Below, in pieces: positions 54,398 to 62,869 of a stretch of DNA of 64,000 nt; within the stretch, counting starts at the first letter, position 1; each line of letters opens with the position of its first letter. The notes below the pieces were generated by a model. The model ran no database searches. It saw only the letters and a program-made list of their open reading frames with translations, and was not told the origin of the DNA. The stretch spans positions 2,914,001 through 2,978,000 of the forward strand of contig OZ241182.1 of the NCBI GenBank assembly GCA_965199595.1. Direction: 5' to 3'. Origin of the DNA: JBBROS01 sp965199595 (GTDB taxonomy: Bacteria; Pseudomonadota; Alphaproteobacteria; Acetobacterales; Acetobacteraceae). The position numbers were made by a program, and so were the translations under genes.

Positions 54398-54610
54398 TCA
54401 TGCACTATCTACATGCAACCTTGTAAAGTCCAGCTTGGGGAACCTTAACAGCCCTAGCGTCTCCGCAATGGCCTGTAACTGCCGCCCCTTATCAGACCGC
54501 TGGCGGCCCTCACTCCCATCCCGGACATGTCCCATTAGGAAGTCTCCATGCCGGTCTTGCTGGTGACCCGTAATGGTGTCCCGAAGGCGCTTGATAGCGG
54601 CCAGGCGGGT
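54398..54610 (-). pseudogene. In-frame integrase-like C-terminal remnant after the int stop
   Basis: 70 codons that continue the integrase frame directly after its TGA, to a TGA at 54398-54400. The product (RLAAIKRLRDTITGHQQDRH, then LMGHVRDGSEGRQRSDKG and LQAIAETLGLLRFPKLDFTRL) looks like the C-terminal end of a different tyrosine integrase: a GH motif and a terminal LxFPxLDxxxL block. No start codon with support. Probably a leftover from recombination between integrase genes. Confidence 0.45.
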
Positions 54611-55984
54611 TCAGAAAGCCCCTGGCGGCAGCTTCACGGCTTCTACACAAGCTCGCAACGTCTTCCCCATATCGCCCCCGAAATAGGTCCCCATGGTCAT
54701 TCCCTGCGCCTTGTGTCCCACCACCTGCTGCAACACCCGTTCCGGCTGCCCGGCCCGTGCGGCAGCGGTGATGAACCAGCGGCGGAACGAATGGAAGTTG
54801 ACCAGGGACCGGCGCTTCCCCTCCGCGGCTTCGTCCACGTCCATCCCAGGGCGCTTGCGGTAGTTCCCGAACCGCTTGGACACAGCCATAGACCGCTCCC
54901 GGCCTTCCTTCACCGGCCCTGCCTCATCGAACAGGTAAGCCTTCGAGGCCTTCCCTTTGCAGCGCCGGGCCACGATCTCTGCCAGCTCGGGGTGGATGGG
55001 CACCCGCCGTTGTCCCGCCTTCGTCTTTGCCTTGCGGATGTGGAACCACCCGTCTGCACAGTCCCGGGTCTCCAGACGGTAGCATTCTTCTATCCGCATA
55101 CCGGACAGGGCCGCCACTCGCATCAGGTCGGCAAGCTCCTGGTCCGCGGGCCCGGCCAGCAAGCGGCACAGCTCGGCATCCGTGAAGGGCCGTTCGGTCT
55201 CATCAGCGGTGCCCTTCTGCGATCCCTTCGGAGGTGCTGCACCGTCCCAAGGGTTCTTGCTGTCCTCCCCAACAAGCCCTTTGCGGGCCATGAAGGTCCA
55301 GTAGCTCCGCAAGCTGGACACGATGCTGGCAACGGTCTTGGCCTCGCGGCCCGTCATAAGGCTGTTGCTCACGTAGCGCCCCGCCTGCCGCCGGGTGACA
55401 GCTTCAACGGTGACGGGTAGCCCCTCCTTGGCCAGCCAGGCTTTAAGGGCCGTTAAGTTGCGTTCATGGCCGGCCTTCGTGCGGGCCTCATACGCGCCCT
55501 TCTGGCCCCCCTCGCGAAACCAGGTAGGGACGTGTTCCAGGATCGGGGTCTCCCCGCGGTAGGTCATGCCCAAGGGAGATGCTGCACCCGGTCCATGCCG
55601 GTGCTCGATCTCTGCCGCCTCATCGGCCATTACGTCACGGGCAAATGCTTCCTGGTCTGCGTCGTCAGGGAGACCTAGGACCACATCGCCTCCCTGCCGG
55701 GCAATGGCTAAGGTCTCCCGCCAGCCCTCTGCACGGGCTTCAAAGGGGGAGCTGGGGGGCCGCTTAGCGGCATCACGGGCCTCCGCTTCCGCCCGCTCAA
55801 TCTGCTGCCGGAACTCGCCTAAAACAGCGTGGCGGGCCTTCTGCGCTGCCAGCAGGTCACGGGTTCCAAGTGACTTGCGGAGCTTTTGACCTAGGGCCGG
55901 GCGAAGTTCAGGGGGCACATAGAGCACGGCATACCAGCTCTGGCGACGCTTCTCTAACCACTTGGTATCGGGTTTTCCGGCCAT
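54611..55984 (-). CDS. int: Tyrosine integrase of the island
   Basis: 457 residues. The N-terminal part (KPDTKWLEKRRQSWYAVLYV, then PPELRPALGQKLRKSLGTRD) is the arm-binding/DUF6538-like region common in alphaproteobacterial integrases; a core-binding domain follows. Catalytic residues are Arg297 in ALSGMRIEECYRL, His398/Arg401 in NFHSFRRWF, His424 in VVGHKAQG and Tyr434 in MTMGTYFGG. The ATG at 55984 is chosen because the longer frame to 56038 covers the repeat region. The arm-type sites lie directly upstream, so the integrase probably represses its own promoter. Confidence 0.93.
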   Translation of the reverse strand: MAGKPDTKWLEKRRQSWYAVLYVPPELRPALGQKLRKSLGTRDLLAAQKARHAVLGEFRQQIERAEAEARDAAKRPPSSPFEARAEGWRETLAIARQGGDVVLGLPDDADQEAFARDVMADEAAEIEHRHGPGAASPLGMTYRGETPILEHVPTWFREGGQKGAYEARTKAGHERNLTALKAWLAKEGLPVTVEAVTRRQAGRYVSNSLMTGREAKTVASIVSSLRSYWTFMARKGLVGEDSKNPWDGAAPPKGSQKGTADETERPFTDAELCRLLAGPADQELADLMRVAALSGMRIEECYRLETRDCADGWFHIRKAKTKAGQRRVPIHPELAEIVARRCKGKASKAYLFDEAGPVKEGRERSMAVSKRFGNYRKRPGMDVDEAAEGKRRSLVNFHSFRRWFITAAARAGQPERVLQQVVGHKAQGMTMGTYFGGDMGKTLRACVEAVKLPPGAF

Positions 55985-55988
55985 GATC

Positions 55989-56076
55989 CCACCCCACGAA
56001 ACCACCCCACAATGCCACCCCACAAGCCCAATGTTCAAGGGATTTTGATAATTTACAACGCAGTATTGTGGGGTGG
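55989..56076 (+). promoter_or_regulatory. Right arm-type integrase sites, overlapping the int leader
   Basis: CCACCCCAC occurs three times in tandem at 55989-55997, 56002-56010 and 56015-56023, each exactly 13 bases after the last, and once inverted (GTGGGGTGG) at 56068-56076 near the core. They start five bases from the int start codon, so integrase binding would also cover its own translation start and promoter. Confidence 0.75.
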
Positions 56077-56085
56077 TTCAGAGGG

Positions 56086-56102
56086 TCCCACTCTCTCCGC
56101 CA
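56086..56102 (+). other. attR core: displaced tRNA-Ser end
   Basis: TCCCACTCTCTCCGCCA, identical to the last 17 bases of tRNA-Ser(GGA) at 43089-43105. It marks the outer end of the island; chromosomal sequence resumes after it. Confidence 0.9.
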
Positions 56103-56241
56103 GCACTCACGACGTCGAATCCTTGCATAATCCCACGGACAGGTTCGTGGAAAGCCATCGGAGGGTCATTCGTGGAGAACCTCGCCCATCGCGCGTCCCT
56201 TGCCGCATGATGGTTGAATGTACCACCAGGACGATTTGGCT

Positions 56242-57729
56242 CTAACGATTGGCGCCTGGCCGCAGCCGCACGCCAGGGCGCACATGCTGGAACGTGAGCG
56301 TCGCCGGGTCCGTCACCACCGGGCCCGGAGCGGCCGCCACCAGCACCTCCCGCGCGATCGGCCCGAAATCCGCCCGGAAATGCACCGAGGATTTGAGCGC
56401 CAGGATCGGCACCTCAGCCGGCTCGATGCCGACATGGCGCAGGATGGCCTGGTCGTAGGCCTGCATCTTGCGGCTCACCACCATGACGCGGATGCCGGGT
56501 TCGAACGACACCAGGACGGTTGCCCCCAGCGCTGCCGGGTTGCCGCGCGACATGGGGCCGGTGAGCGTGAACTCGCCGTTTGTGAGCCGCAGCACCGTTG
56601 CCTTACCGTGGAACGGGACGCCATCCGACTTGCCGCCCAGCGCCAGGGGCAGCGTTGCGCCCACACCCGCCGCATGGCACGCCGCCGCACTCGCCGCGTC
56701 GTTGATCAGACACACGACGGCGCCCCTGGCCTGCTGCCGCACCAGCTCGGCCAGCAATCTCGTGGTATCGCCATGCCCGCCGCCACCGGGATTGTCCTGC
56801 GTATCGGCGATCACCACCGGCCCGCCCGGCCCGGCGGCGCGCCGCGCCTCCGCCACCACAGCATCCGCGGCGCCGATCGGCAGGGCGAAGCTTTGCTCCC
56901 GCGCGTTCATCTCCGCGACGAAGGCCTCCGCCGCCGCATCCACCGCCGCCTGCGTCTCGCCATAGGCACATAGCGCAGCGCCGCAACCGGGAAAGTCGGC
57001 GTATGGAAAGCCGAAGCACCAGGCCAGCTCCAACGCACCCGTGCGTGCGATGATGTCCTCCCGCGCCTGCATCACCGGCTGCATCGGCGGCATCAGGGTG
57101 CACTGGCTGGTGATCGGCATCCAGTAGTCGATCTGCCGATACGCCTTGCAGAACGGGGCTCCACGCGCGATGCGGGCCAGCAGCAGCCGCATGGCCCGCG
57201 CCCCGGTCGCCGGCATGTCCACGTGCGGGTAGGTCAGATAGGGCGCCAGCGCATCGGACTGCTCCACCATCTCCCAGGTGAGGTTGGCATGCGGGTCCAG
57301 GCTGGCGGCAATCGGCACCGGCCCGACGATGGCGCGCACACGGCGCAGCAACTCGCCTTCCGCATCCGCAAAGTGGTCGGCCAGGGCTGCGCCATGCAGG
57401 TCCAGATAGACCCCATCCAGCGGCCCCAGGCTCAGCGCGTCCGAGAGCCCGGCACAGATCAGCGCCGCGATGCGCTCGAAGGCTTCGTCCTGCACCGGGC
57501 CCGCCGGGTTCGCGATGCACCAGGCCAGCGGCACCAGCGTCGCGCCCGCCGCTTCCGCCACCGTGATGGCGCCGCCGATCGCGTTGGCGTTGCCGCGCAA
57601 CGTGGGCAGCAGCGCCGGGCCATGCACCAGCCCGGGGAAGCCGCCGGGCCGCAGGAAGTCGGCAAAGGTGGTGGGCCTGGGCGCGAAGGAGTGGCTCTCG
57701 TGCAGGAAACCGCCAACCGCGATGCGCAT
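56242..57729 (-). CDS. MlrC/M81-family metallopeptidase-like protein
   Basis: 495 residues. Typical MlrC sequence: MRIAVGGFLHESHSFAPRPT, GVYLDLHGAALADHF, SLDPHANLTWEMV, a zinc-binding region with DTQDNPGGGGHGDTTRLL, and a C-terminal VHFRADFGPIAREVLVA. MlrC cleaves linearised microcystin, but most homologues are peptidases of unknown substrate found beside peptide transporters, as here. Its ATG overlaps the ABC ATPase stop (TGATG), so the two are translationally coupled. Confidence 0.88.
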   Translation of the reverse strand: MRIAVGGFLHESHSFAPRPTTFADFLRPGGFPGLVHGPALLPTLRGNANAIGGAITVAEAAGATLVPLAWCIANPAGPVQDEAFERIAALICAGLSDALSLGPLDGVYLDLHGAALADHFADAEGELLRRVRAIVGPVPIAASLDPHANLTWEMVEQSDALAPYLTYPHVDMPATGARAMRLLLARIARGAPFCKAYRQIDYWMPITSQCTLMPPMQPVMQAREDIIARTGALELAWCFGFPYADFPGCGAALCAYGETQAAVDAAAEAFVAEMNAREQSFALPIGAADAVVAEARRAAGPGGPVVIADTQDNPGGGGHGDTTRLLAELVRQQARGAVVCLINDAASAAACHAAGVGATLPLALGGKSDGVPFHGKATVLRLTNGEFTLTGPMSRGNPAALGATVLVSFEPGIRVMVVSRKMQAYDQAILRHVGIEPAEVPILALKSSVHFRADFGPIAREVLVAAAPGPVVTDPATLTFQHVRPGVRLRPGANR

Positions 57730-59333
57730 CACACAGCCTCCGGATTGGCCGGGGCCGGGGGAGTCCAGCCACGGCCCGGCACGCTGTCCAGCAGCGCCCT
57801 GGTGTAGGGGTGCGTGGGGTTGGCGAACACACCCTGGGTCGGCCCCTGCTCCACGATGCGCCCGCGCTGCATCACCGCCACCCGGTCGCACACCTGGGCA
57901 GCGACCCGCAGATCATGGGTGATGAACAGCATGGTGAGCCCCAGCCGCTCCCGCAGATCCTCCAGCAGGCGCAGGATCTCGGCCTGCACCGAGACATCCA
58001 GCGCCGAGACCGGTTCGTCCGCCACCAGCAGCTCGGGGTCCATGGCCAGCGCCCGCGCGATGCCGATGCGCTGCCGCTGCCCGCCGCTGAACTCGTGCGG
58101 AAAGCGGTCGGCGGCACTGGGGTCCAGCTGCACCAGGCGCAGCAGCTCCGCGGCCCGGGCCCTCGCCACCGGGCGGGACGTGCCGTGCGCCACCGGTCCC
58201 TCGGCGATGATGTCGCCCACGCGCCGCCGCGGATTGAGGCTGGCGAAGGGGTCCTGGAACACCATCTGGATGCGCTTGCGATACGGCGCCCAGCCCGGGC
58301 GGGACAGCGGCCGCAGGTCGGTGCCGTCGAACCGGATGGCGCCGGCATCGGCCTGCACCAGGTTCACCACGCAGCGGGCCAGCGTGGACTTGCCGGAGCC
58401 GCTCTCGCCCACCAGTCCCAGCGTCTCGCCCCGGCGGATCTCCAGGCTTGCATCCGCCACCGCCACCACGGCGTTGCCCCGGCGCAGCAGCCCCGGCGCG
58501 CGATACATCTTGCCCACGCCCGCCAGCACCAGCACCGGCTCGCCCAGCACCGCCGGCCGTGCCGCGCGGGCCCGGTGCGGCACGGCGGCGATCAGGGCGC
58601 GGGTGTAGGCGTGCTGCGGCCGGTCCAGCACGTCACGCGCCGGGCCCTGCTCCACGATATGCCCCTTCTGCATCACCGCCACACGGTCCGCGATCTCCGC
58701 CACCACGCCGAAATCGTGAGTGATGAACAGCACCCCGGTGCCGCGCCGCTCCTGCACCTCGCGGATCAGCCGCAGGATCTGCATCTGCGTGGTCACGTCC
58801 AGCGCGGTGGTCGGCTCGTCGGCGATCAGGATGGCGGGTTCCAGCGCCAGGGCCATGGCGATCATCACCCGCTGCCGCTGCCCGCCGGACAGGCGGTGCG
58901 GGTGGGAACGGAGCACGCGGGCCGGGTCCGGCAGATGCACGGCCTCCAGCAGTTCCTGCACGCGGCGGCCCACCGGCACGCCATGCACCTGCATCACCTC
59001 GGCCACCTGGTCGCCCACGCGCATCAGCGGGTTCAGCGCCGTCATCGGCTCCTGGAAGATCATGCCCAGCCGCTTGCCGCGCAGGGCGCGCAGGGCGCCG
59101 GGCCGGGCCTGCAGCAGGTCCTGCCCCTCGAACAGGATGCGCCCGCCGACCGGCTTCAGCGCCGGCGGCAGCAGGCCCATGATGGCGCCGGCGGAGACGG
59201 ACTTGCCGGACCCGCTCTCCCCCACGATGCACAGGATCTCCCCGGGTGCGACGCTGAAGCTCACATCCTCCACGGCGTTCAGCCGGTCCGCCCCGGGCGG
59301 GAGGGCGACGCGCAGGCCCTCGACGGTCAGCAT
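57729..59333 (-). CDS. Oligopeptide-type ABC transporter, fused double ATPase
   Basis: 534 residues: two ATP-binding domains in one chain, DppD-like then DppF-like. Walker A motifs GESGSGKSVSAGAI and GESGSGKSTLARCV, signatures LSGGQRQRVMIAMAL and FSGGQRQRIGIARAL, Walker B ILIADEPTTALDV and LLVADEPVSALDV, and the C-terminal peptide-ABC extensions HAYTRALIAAVP and HPYTRALLDSVPG. Start ATG overlaps the permease stop. Confidence 0.94.
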   Translation of the reverse strand: MLTVEGLRVALPPGADRLNAVEDVSFSVAPGEILCIVGESGSGKSVSAGAIMGLLPPALKPVGGRILFEGQDLLQARPGALRALRGKRLGMIFQEPMTALNPLMRVGDQVAEVMQVHGVPVGRRVQELLEAVHLPDPARVLRSHPHRLSGGQRQRVMIAMALALEPAILIADEPTTALDVTTQMQILRLIREVQERRGTGVLFITHDFGVVAEIADRVAVMQKGHIVEQGPARDVLDRPQHAYTRALIAAVPHRARAARPAVLGEPVLVLAGVGKMYRAPGLLRRGNAVVAVADASLEIRRGETLGLVGESGSGKSTLARCVVNLVQADAGAIRFDGTDLRPLSRPGWAPYRKRIQMVFQDPFASLNPRRRVGDIIAEGPVAHGTSRPVARARAAELLRLVQLDPSAADRFPHEFSGGQRQRIGIARALAMDPELLVADEPVSALDVSVQAEILRLLEDLRERLGLTMLFITHDLRVAAQVCDRVAVMQRGRIVEQGPTQGVFANPTHPYTRALLDSVPGRGWTPPAPANPEAV

Positions 59334-60157
59334 CAGCGGCGCCTCGCGATGCGCGGGTTCAGCGCATCGGTGAGCCCCTCGCCCACCAGGTTCAGCGCCA
59401 GCACCGTCAGGAACAGGGCGATGCCGGGGAACACGCTCATCCACCAGGCCAGACGGATCACGCTGCGCCCCTGCCCGATCATGAAGCCCCAGCTCATCAG
59501 GTTGGGGTCGCCCAGCCCCAGGAAGGACAGCGCGGATTCCAGCAGGATCGCACTCGCCACCATCAGCGAAGCCAGCACGACGATGGGGCTGAGCGCATTC
59601 GGCAGGATATCGCGCAACACGATCGAGAGGCGGGAGCGGCCCAGTACCTCGGCCGCCTGCACGAACTCGCGGGTGCGCAGCGACATGAACTCCGCCCGCA
59701 CCACGCGGGCCACGGGCGGCCAGGACACGACGGCGATGGCGAACACGATGCTCGCGAGGCTGGGTGTGAAGATCGCCACGATCACCACGGCCAGCACAAA
59801 GCCCGGCACCGTCTGGAACAGCTCGGTGAACCGCATCACCACATCATCCACCCAGCCGCCGAGATATCCCGCGACCGCGCCCAGCACGACCCCCAGCAGC
59901 AGCGCCACCACGGTGGAGACAGCCCCCACCAGCAGCGACACGTAGGAGCCATAGGCGATGCCGGCCGCGACATCCCGCCCGAGGCTATCGGACCCCAGCA
60001 GGAACCCGTCCTCGCCCGGCGGGCTGAACGGGTTGCCCTGCATGTCCCACGGCGAGAAGGGGAACAGCAGCGGGGCCAACGCCGCAAGGGCGAACACCAG
60101 CAACAGCAGCACCAGCCCGGCGGCGGCGCCCTTGTTGCGCAGAAAGGTGCGGATCAC
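59333..60157 (-). CDS. Peptide ABC transporter permease (DppC-like)
   Basis: 274 residues, six membrane segments. GTG start. Characteristic LGSDSLGRDVAAGIAYGSYVSL near the N-terminus, and the EAA loop EFVQAAEVLGRSRLSIVLRD, followed by LPNALSPIVV. C-terminal LGLGDPNLMSWGFMIGQG. Inner-membrane partner of the DppB-like gene. Confidence 0.93.
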   Translation of the reverse strand: MIRTFLRNKGAAAGLVLLLLVFALAALAPLLFPFSPWDMQGNPFSPPGEDGFLLGSDSLGRDVAAGIAYGSYVSLLVGAVSTVVALLLGVVLGAVAGYLGGWVDDVVMRFTELFQTVPGFVLAVVIVAIFTPSLASIVFAIAVVSWPPVARVVRAEFMSLRTREFVQAAEVLGRSRLSIVLRDILPNALSPIVVLASLMVASAILLESALSFLGLGDPNLMSWGFMIGQGRSVIRLAWWMSVFPGIALFLTVLALNLVGEGLTDALNPRIARRR

Positions 60158-61128
60158 GACAGCTCCATCCGCGGGTCGGCGACCAGGTAGACCAGGTCGG
60201 TGATGAGGTTGAACACCACGACGAGGACCGAGGTGCAGAGGAACACGCCCAGCAGCACCTGGTAATCCCGGGCGAGCAGCGCCTCGAAGGCCAGGCGGCC
60301 GATGCCGGGCCAGGCGAACACGGTCTCCACCAGGATGGAGCCGCCGATCAGCTGCCCGGCCTGGATGCCGGCGAAGGTGATGATCGGCAGCAGCGCGTTG
60401 CGCAGCACGTGGCGGCGCAGGATGCGGCCCTCCGGCACGCCCTTGGCCCGTGCGGTCTTCACGAAGTCCTGGTCCGAGACCTCCAGCATGGAGGCGCGGG
60501 TCAGCCGGGCATAGACCGCCATGTAGAACAACCCGAGCGTGAGCGACGGCAGCACCAGGTAGGGCAGCACGTCCGCCGCCAGGGCGAAGCCGTGCAGGTC
60601 CGCTCCCACCGTGCCCATGCCGAAGCTGGGCAGCCAGCCGAGCCAGACGCTGAACACCAGCACCAGCATCAGCCCCACCCAGAAGATCGGCGTGGCATAG
60701 AAACCGAGCGCCAGGACGGTGATGACGGTGTCCGCCATCCTGCCCGCCCGCCGCGCCGCCGCGGCCCCCAGCGCGATGCCGGCGGCCAGCGCGAAGGCGA
60801 AGGCGACGCCGGTGAGCAGCAGCGTGGCCGGCAGCCGCTCCCCGATCAGGCTCGCCACCGTGCGCTGCTGGCGGTGCGACATGCCGAGATCAAGCTGCGC
60901 CACGCCCTTCAGGTACAGCCAGAGCTGCTCGATCAGCGGCTTGTCCAGCCCGAACTGTGCCCGCAGCTGCGCCACGAACTTCGGGTCCGCGGCGCCGGAC
61001 TGCCCGGCGATGACGCTGGCCGGGTCCCCGGGGGCGGCGTGGATCAGCATGAAGTTGATGATGACGATGGCGACCACGACGGCCACCATCTTCACCACGC
61101 GCAACCCGAGGAAGCGCAGGAGCTTCAC
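60154..61128 (-). CDS. Peptide ABC transporter permease (DppB-like)
   Basis: 324 residues, GTG start. It has the DppB N-terminus with FMLIHAAPGDPA and FGLDKPLIEQ, and the EAA loop QDFVKTARAKGVPEGRILRR, followed by NALLPIITFAGIQAGQLIGGS. Overlaps the DppC-like gene by four bases. Confidence 0.93.
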   Translation of the reverse strand: MKLLRFLGLRVVKMVAVVVAIVIINFMLIHAAPGDPASVIAGQSGAADPKFVAQLRAQFGLDKPLIEQLWLYLKGVAQLDLGMSHRQQRTVASLIGERLPATLLLTGVAFAFALAAGIALGAAAARRAGRMADTVITVLALGFYATPIFWVGLMLVLVFSVWLGWLPSFGMGTVGADLHGFALAADVLPYLVLPSLTLGLFYMAVYARLTRASMLEVSDQDFVKTARAKGVPEGRILRRHVLRNALLPIITFAGIQAGQLIGGSILVETVFAWPGIGRLAFEALLARDYQVLLGVFLCTSVLVVVFNLITDLVYLVADPRMELS

Positions 61129-61149
61129 GCGATCAGACCCTGCAAGGCT

Positions 61150-62751
61150 TCAAGCAAAGAAGACGTCGTCGAACGAGGCATGCACGCCCGTCCCCAGCTG
61201 GATCACGTTGTGCAGCTTCTTGTCCGAGATGGTCGGGAACGCCATTTCCAGCAGCCAGACCTGCGCCACGTCCTTGATCAGCACGCCCTGCACCTCGCTG
61301 AACGCCCTCTGGCGCGCCGCCGGGTCGGCCTGGTTGCGGGCGATGGCGAACAGCTCGTCCACCTTCGGGTTCCTGTAGCCGCCGGTGTTGGTGAACACGA
61401 CCTTCTGGATGTTCGTGGACACATAGGTGCGCTCCACCCCCAGCGTCGGGTCGCCGTACTGGTAAAGGAAGTTCACCGTCGTCTCGTAATCCCAGTCCGA
61501 GACCCGGCGCGCCCAGCCGCCCGTGTCGGTGCTCTCCAGCACCACCTCGATCCCCACCTGCTTCAGCGCGGTGCGGAAGTACTCCGCCAGCCGGGTCCAC
61601 ACTTCCCCATAGGGCAAGGTAAGATGCTTCATGGTGAAGCGCACGCCCTGCGCGTTCGGCTTCAACCCGGCCTCGTCCAGCAGCGCCGTCGCCGCCTTGA
61701 TGTTGAAGGCCTCGAGCTTCATCGACTTGTCGTAGAACTTCGTGGTTGACGAAATCGGCGAGGTCGCGACCTTGCCCACGCCGAACCACAGCCGCTTCAA
61801 CAGGAACTCGCGGTCCAGCGCATGGCTGATGGCCTGCCGCACCCGCAGGTCGTCCAGCGGCTTGATGCGGTGATTGATCTCCAGCCACATCAGCGGCGAG
61901 AACAGCTCCCACCCCTTGGCGGTGACGTCCAGATTGGCCTGCTTCTGGAAACGCGGCACGTCGAACGGCTCGATGTCGCTGGCGGAGGTGAGCTGCACCT
62001 GGCCCGACTCCAGCGCGATGCCCCGGCTCTGGCTGTCCGGCACGATGCGGTAGATGATCTCGTCGAGGTAGGGCTGGCCGGGCTTCCAGTAGCCTTCGTA
62101 TCGCTTCAGGCGGATGAAGCTGCCGCGCTGCCACTCCACGAACTGGAAGGCGCCGGTGCCGGTCGGCTTCTGGTTGGCCGGCGCGTTGCGGTAGTCGGTG
62201 CCCTCATAGAGGTGCTTCGGCATCATGGCGCAGGTGGTGGCGTCGAACATCAGCAGGAACGGCTCGAACGGCGTGTCCAGCGTCAGCTTCACCGTCAACG
62301 GGTCCGGCGCCTCCGCCTTCTTGATCTTCAGGAACACCCCGCGGGCACGCGGCGCGAGGTCCATGTGGAACTTCATGATCGAGAAGATCACGTCATCGGC
62401 GGTGAACGGCTTGCCGTCGTGGAAGGTGACGTTCGGTTGCAGGTTGAAGGTGTAGGTCAGCTTGTCGTCGGACAGCGACCAGGACTTCGCCAGCTCCGGC
62501 AGCGGCTCCAGCGTGGGCGAGTACTTGATCAGGCCCTGGAAGATCTTGCTGGCGGCGATCAGCGTCGGGCCCTGGTTGTTCACGCCCATGATCAGGATCG
62601 GCGGCTCCGGCGTCAGCAGCGCATTCAGCACGCCGCCCTTCTTCGGCGCGACGCCCTGCGCCCGCGCCTCCGCCAGCGTCATCAGGCCGAGCCCGGCCAG
62701 TGTCGATGCCGCCATCAGGCCGCGCCGCGAAATCCCGTTCGAACCGTTCAT
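61150..62751 (-). CDS. Peptide/opine ABC transporter substrate-binding protein (family 5)
   Basis: 533 residues with a Tat-type signal (ISRRGLMAASTLAGLGLM). Family-5 (SBP_bac_5) blocks: LPELAKSWSLSDDKLTYTF, FHDGKPFTADDVIFS, PTGTGAFQFVEWQRGSFIRLKR and SDWDYETTVNFLYQYGDPTLG. It feeds the DppBC-like permease, and the ligand could be an oligopeptide, opine or acylated polyamine. First gene of the operon, about 75 bases after the sigma-54 promoter. The ATG at 62751 matches the signal peptide. Confidence 0.92.
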   Translation of the reverse strand: MNGSNGISRRGLMAASTLAGLGLMTLAEARAQGVAPKKGGVLNALLTPEPPILIMGVNNQGPTLIAASKIFQGLIKYSPTLEPLPELAKSWSLSDDKLTYTFNLQPNVTFHDGKPFTADDVIFSIMKFHMDLAPRARGVFLKIKKAEAPDPLTVKLTLDTPFEPFLLMFDATTCAMMPKHLYEGTDYRNAPANQKPTGTGAFQFVEWQRGSFIRLKRYEGYWKPGQPYLDEIIYRIVPDSQSRGIALESGQVQLTSASDIEPFDVPRFQKQANLDVTAKGWELFSPLMWLEINHRIKPLDDLRVRQAISHALDREFLLKRLWFGVGKVATSPISSTTKFYDKSMKLEAFNIKAATALLDEAGLKPNAQGVRFTMKHLTLPYGEVWTRLAEYFRTALKQVGIEVVLESTDTGGWARRVSDWDYETTVNFLYQYGDPTLGVERTYVSTNIQKVVFTNTGGYRNPKVDELFAIARNQADPAARQRAFSEVQGVLIKDVAQVWLLEMAFPTISDKKLHNVIQLGTGVHASFDDVFFA

Positions 62752-62839
62752 GCCTGCAACCCCGTTCCTGCGTTGGCCCGACGCTAGCCTCCCGCTGCGC
62801 GGGTGGACAAGCGCGGTGGCCCTACCTAGCGTCCGGCAA

Positions 62840-62855
62840 AGCAAGAACAGTGCCG
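62840..62855 (-). promoter_or_regulatory. Sigma-54 promoter of the peptide ABC/MlrC operon
   Basis: On the minus strand CGGCAC, five bases, TTGCT: GG (62853-62854) and GC (62841-62842) exactly ten bases apart, a near-consensus RpoN promoter. Transcription would start close to 62829, giving a 78-base leader before the binding-protein gene. It lies within the short intergenic region shared with the divergent amidohydrolase. Confidence 0.75.
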
Positions 62856-62869
62856 GGTGAGAGTCGCCG

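Larger units (their letters stand above)
43106..56102. mobile_element. Integrative genomic island in tRNA-Ser(GGA) (about 13 kb)
   Basis: Bounded by 17-bp repeats (43089-43105 and 56086-56102) and carrying a tyrosine integrase next to the right border. Every island gene outside the IS elements is on the minus strand, in order from int: membrane protein, small membrane protein, serine resolvase, HNH/AP2-like gene (broken), phage acetyltransferase-like ORF, HTH protein, Bro-N antirepressor, small unknowns and another membrane protein. Base composition is lower in GC than the chromosome. No capsid, portal, tail, conjugation or known resistance gene is visible. About 5.7 kb of it is later IS insertion, leaving an original element near 7.2 kb, the size of a phage satellite or a small integrative element. 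Confidence 0.9.
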
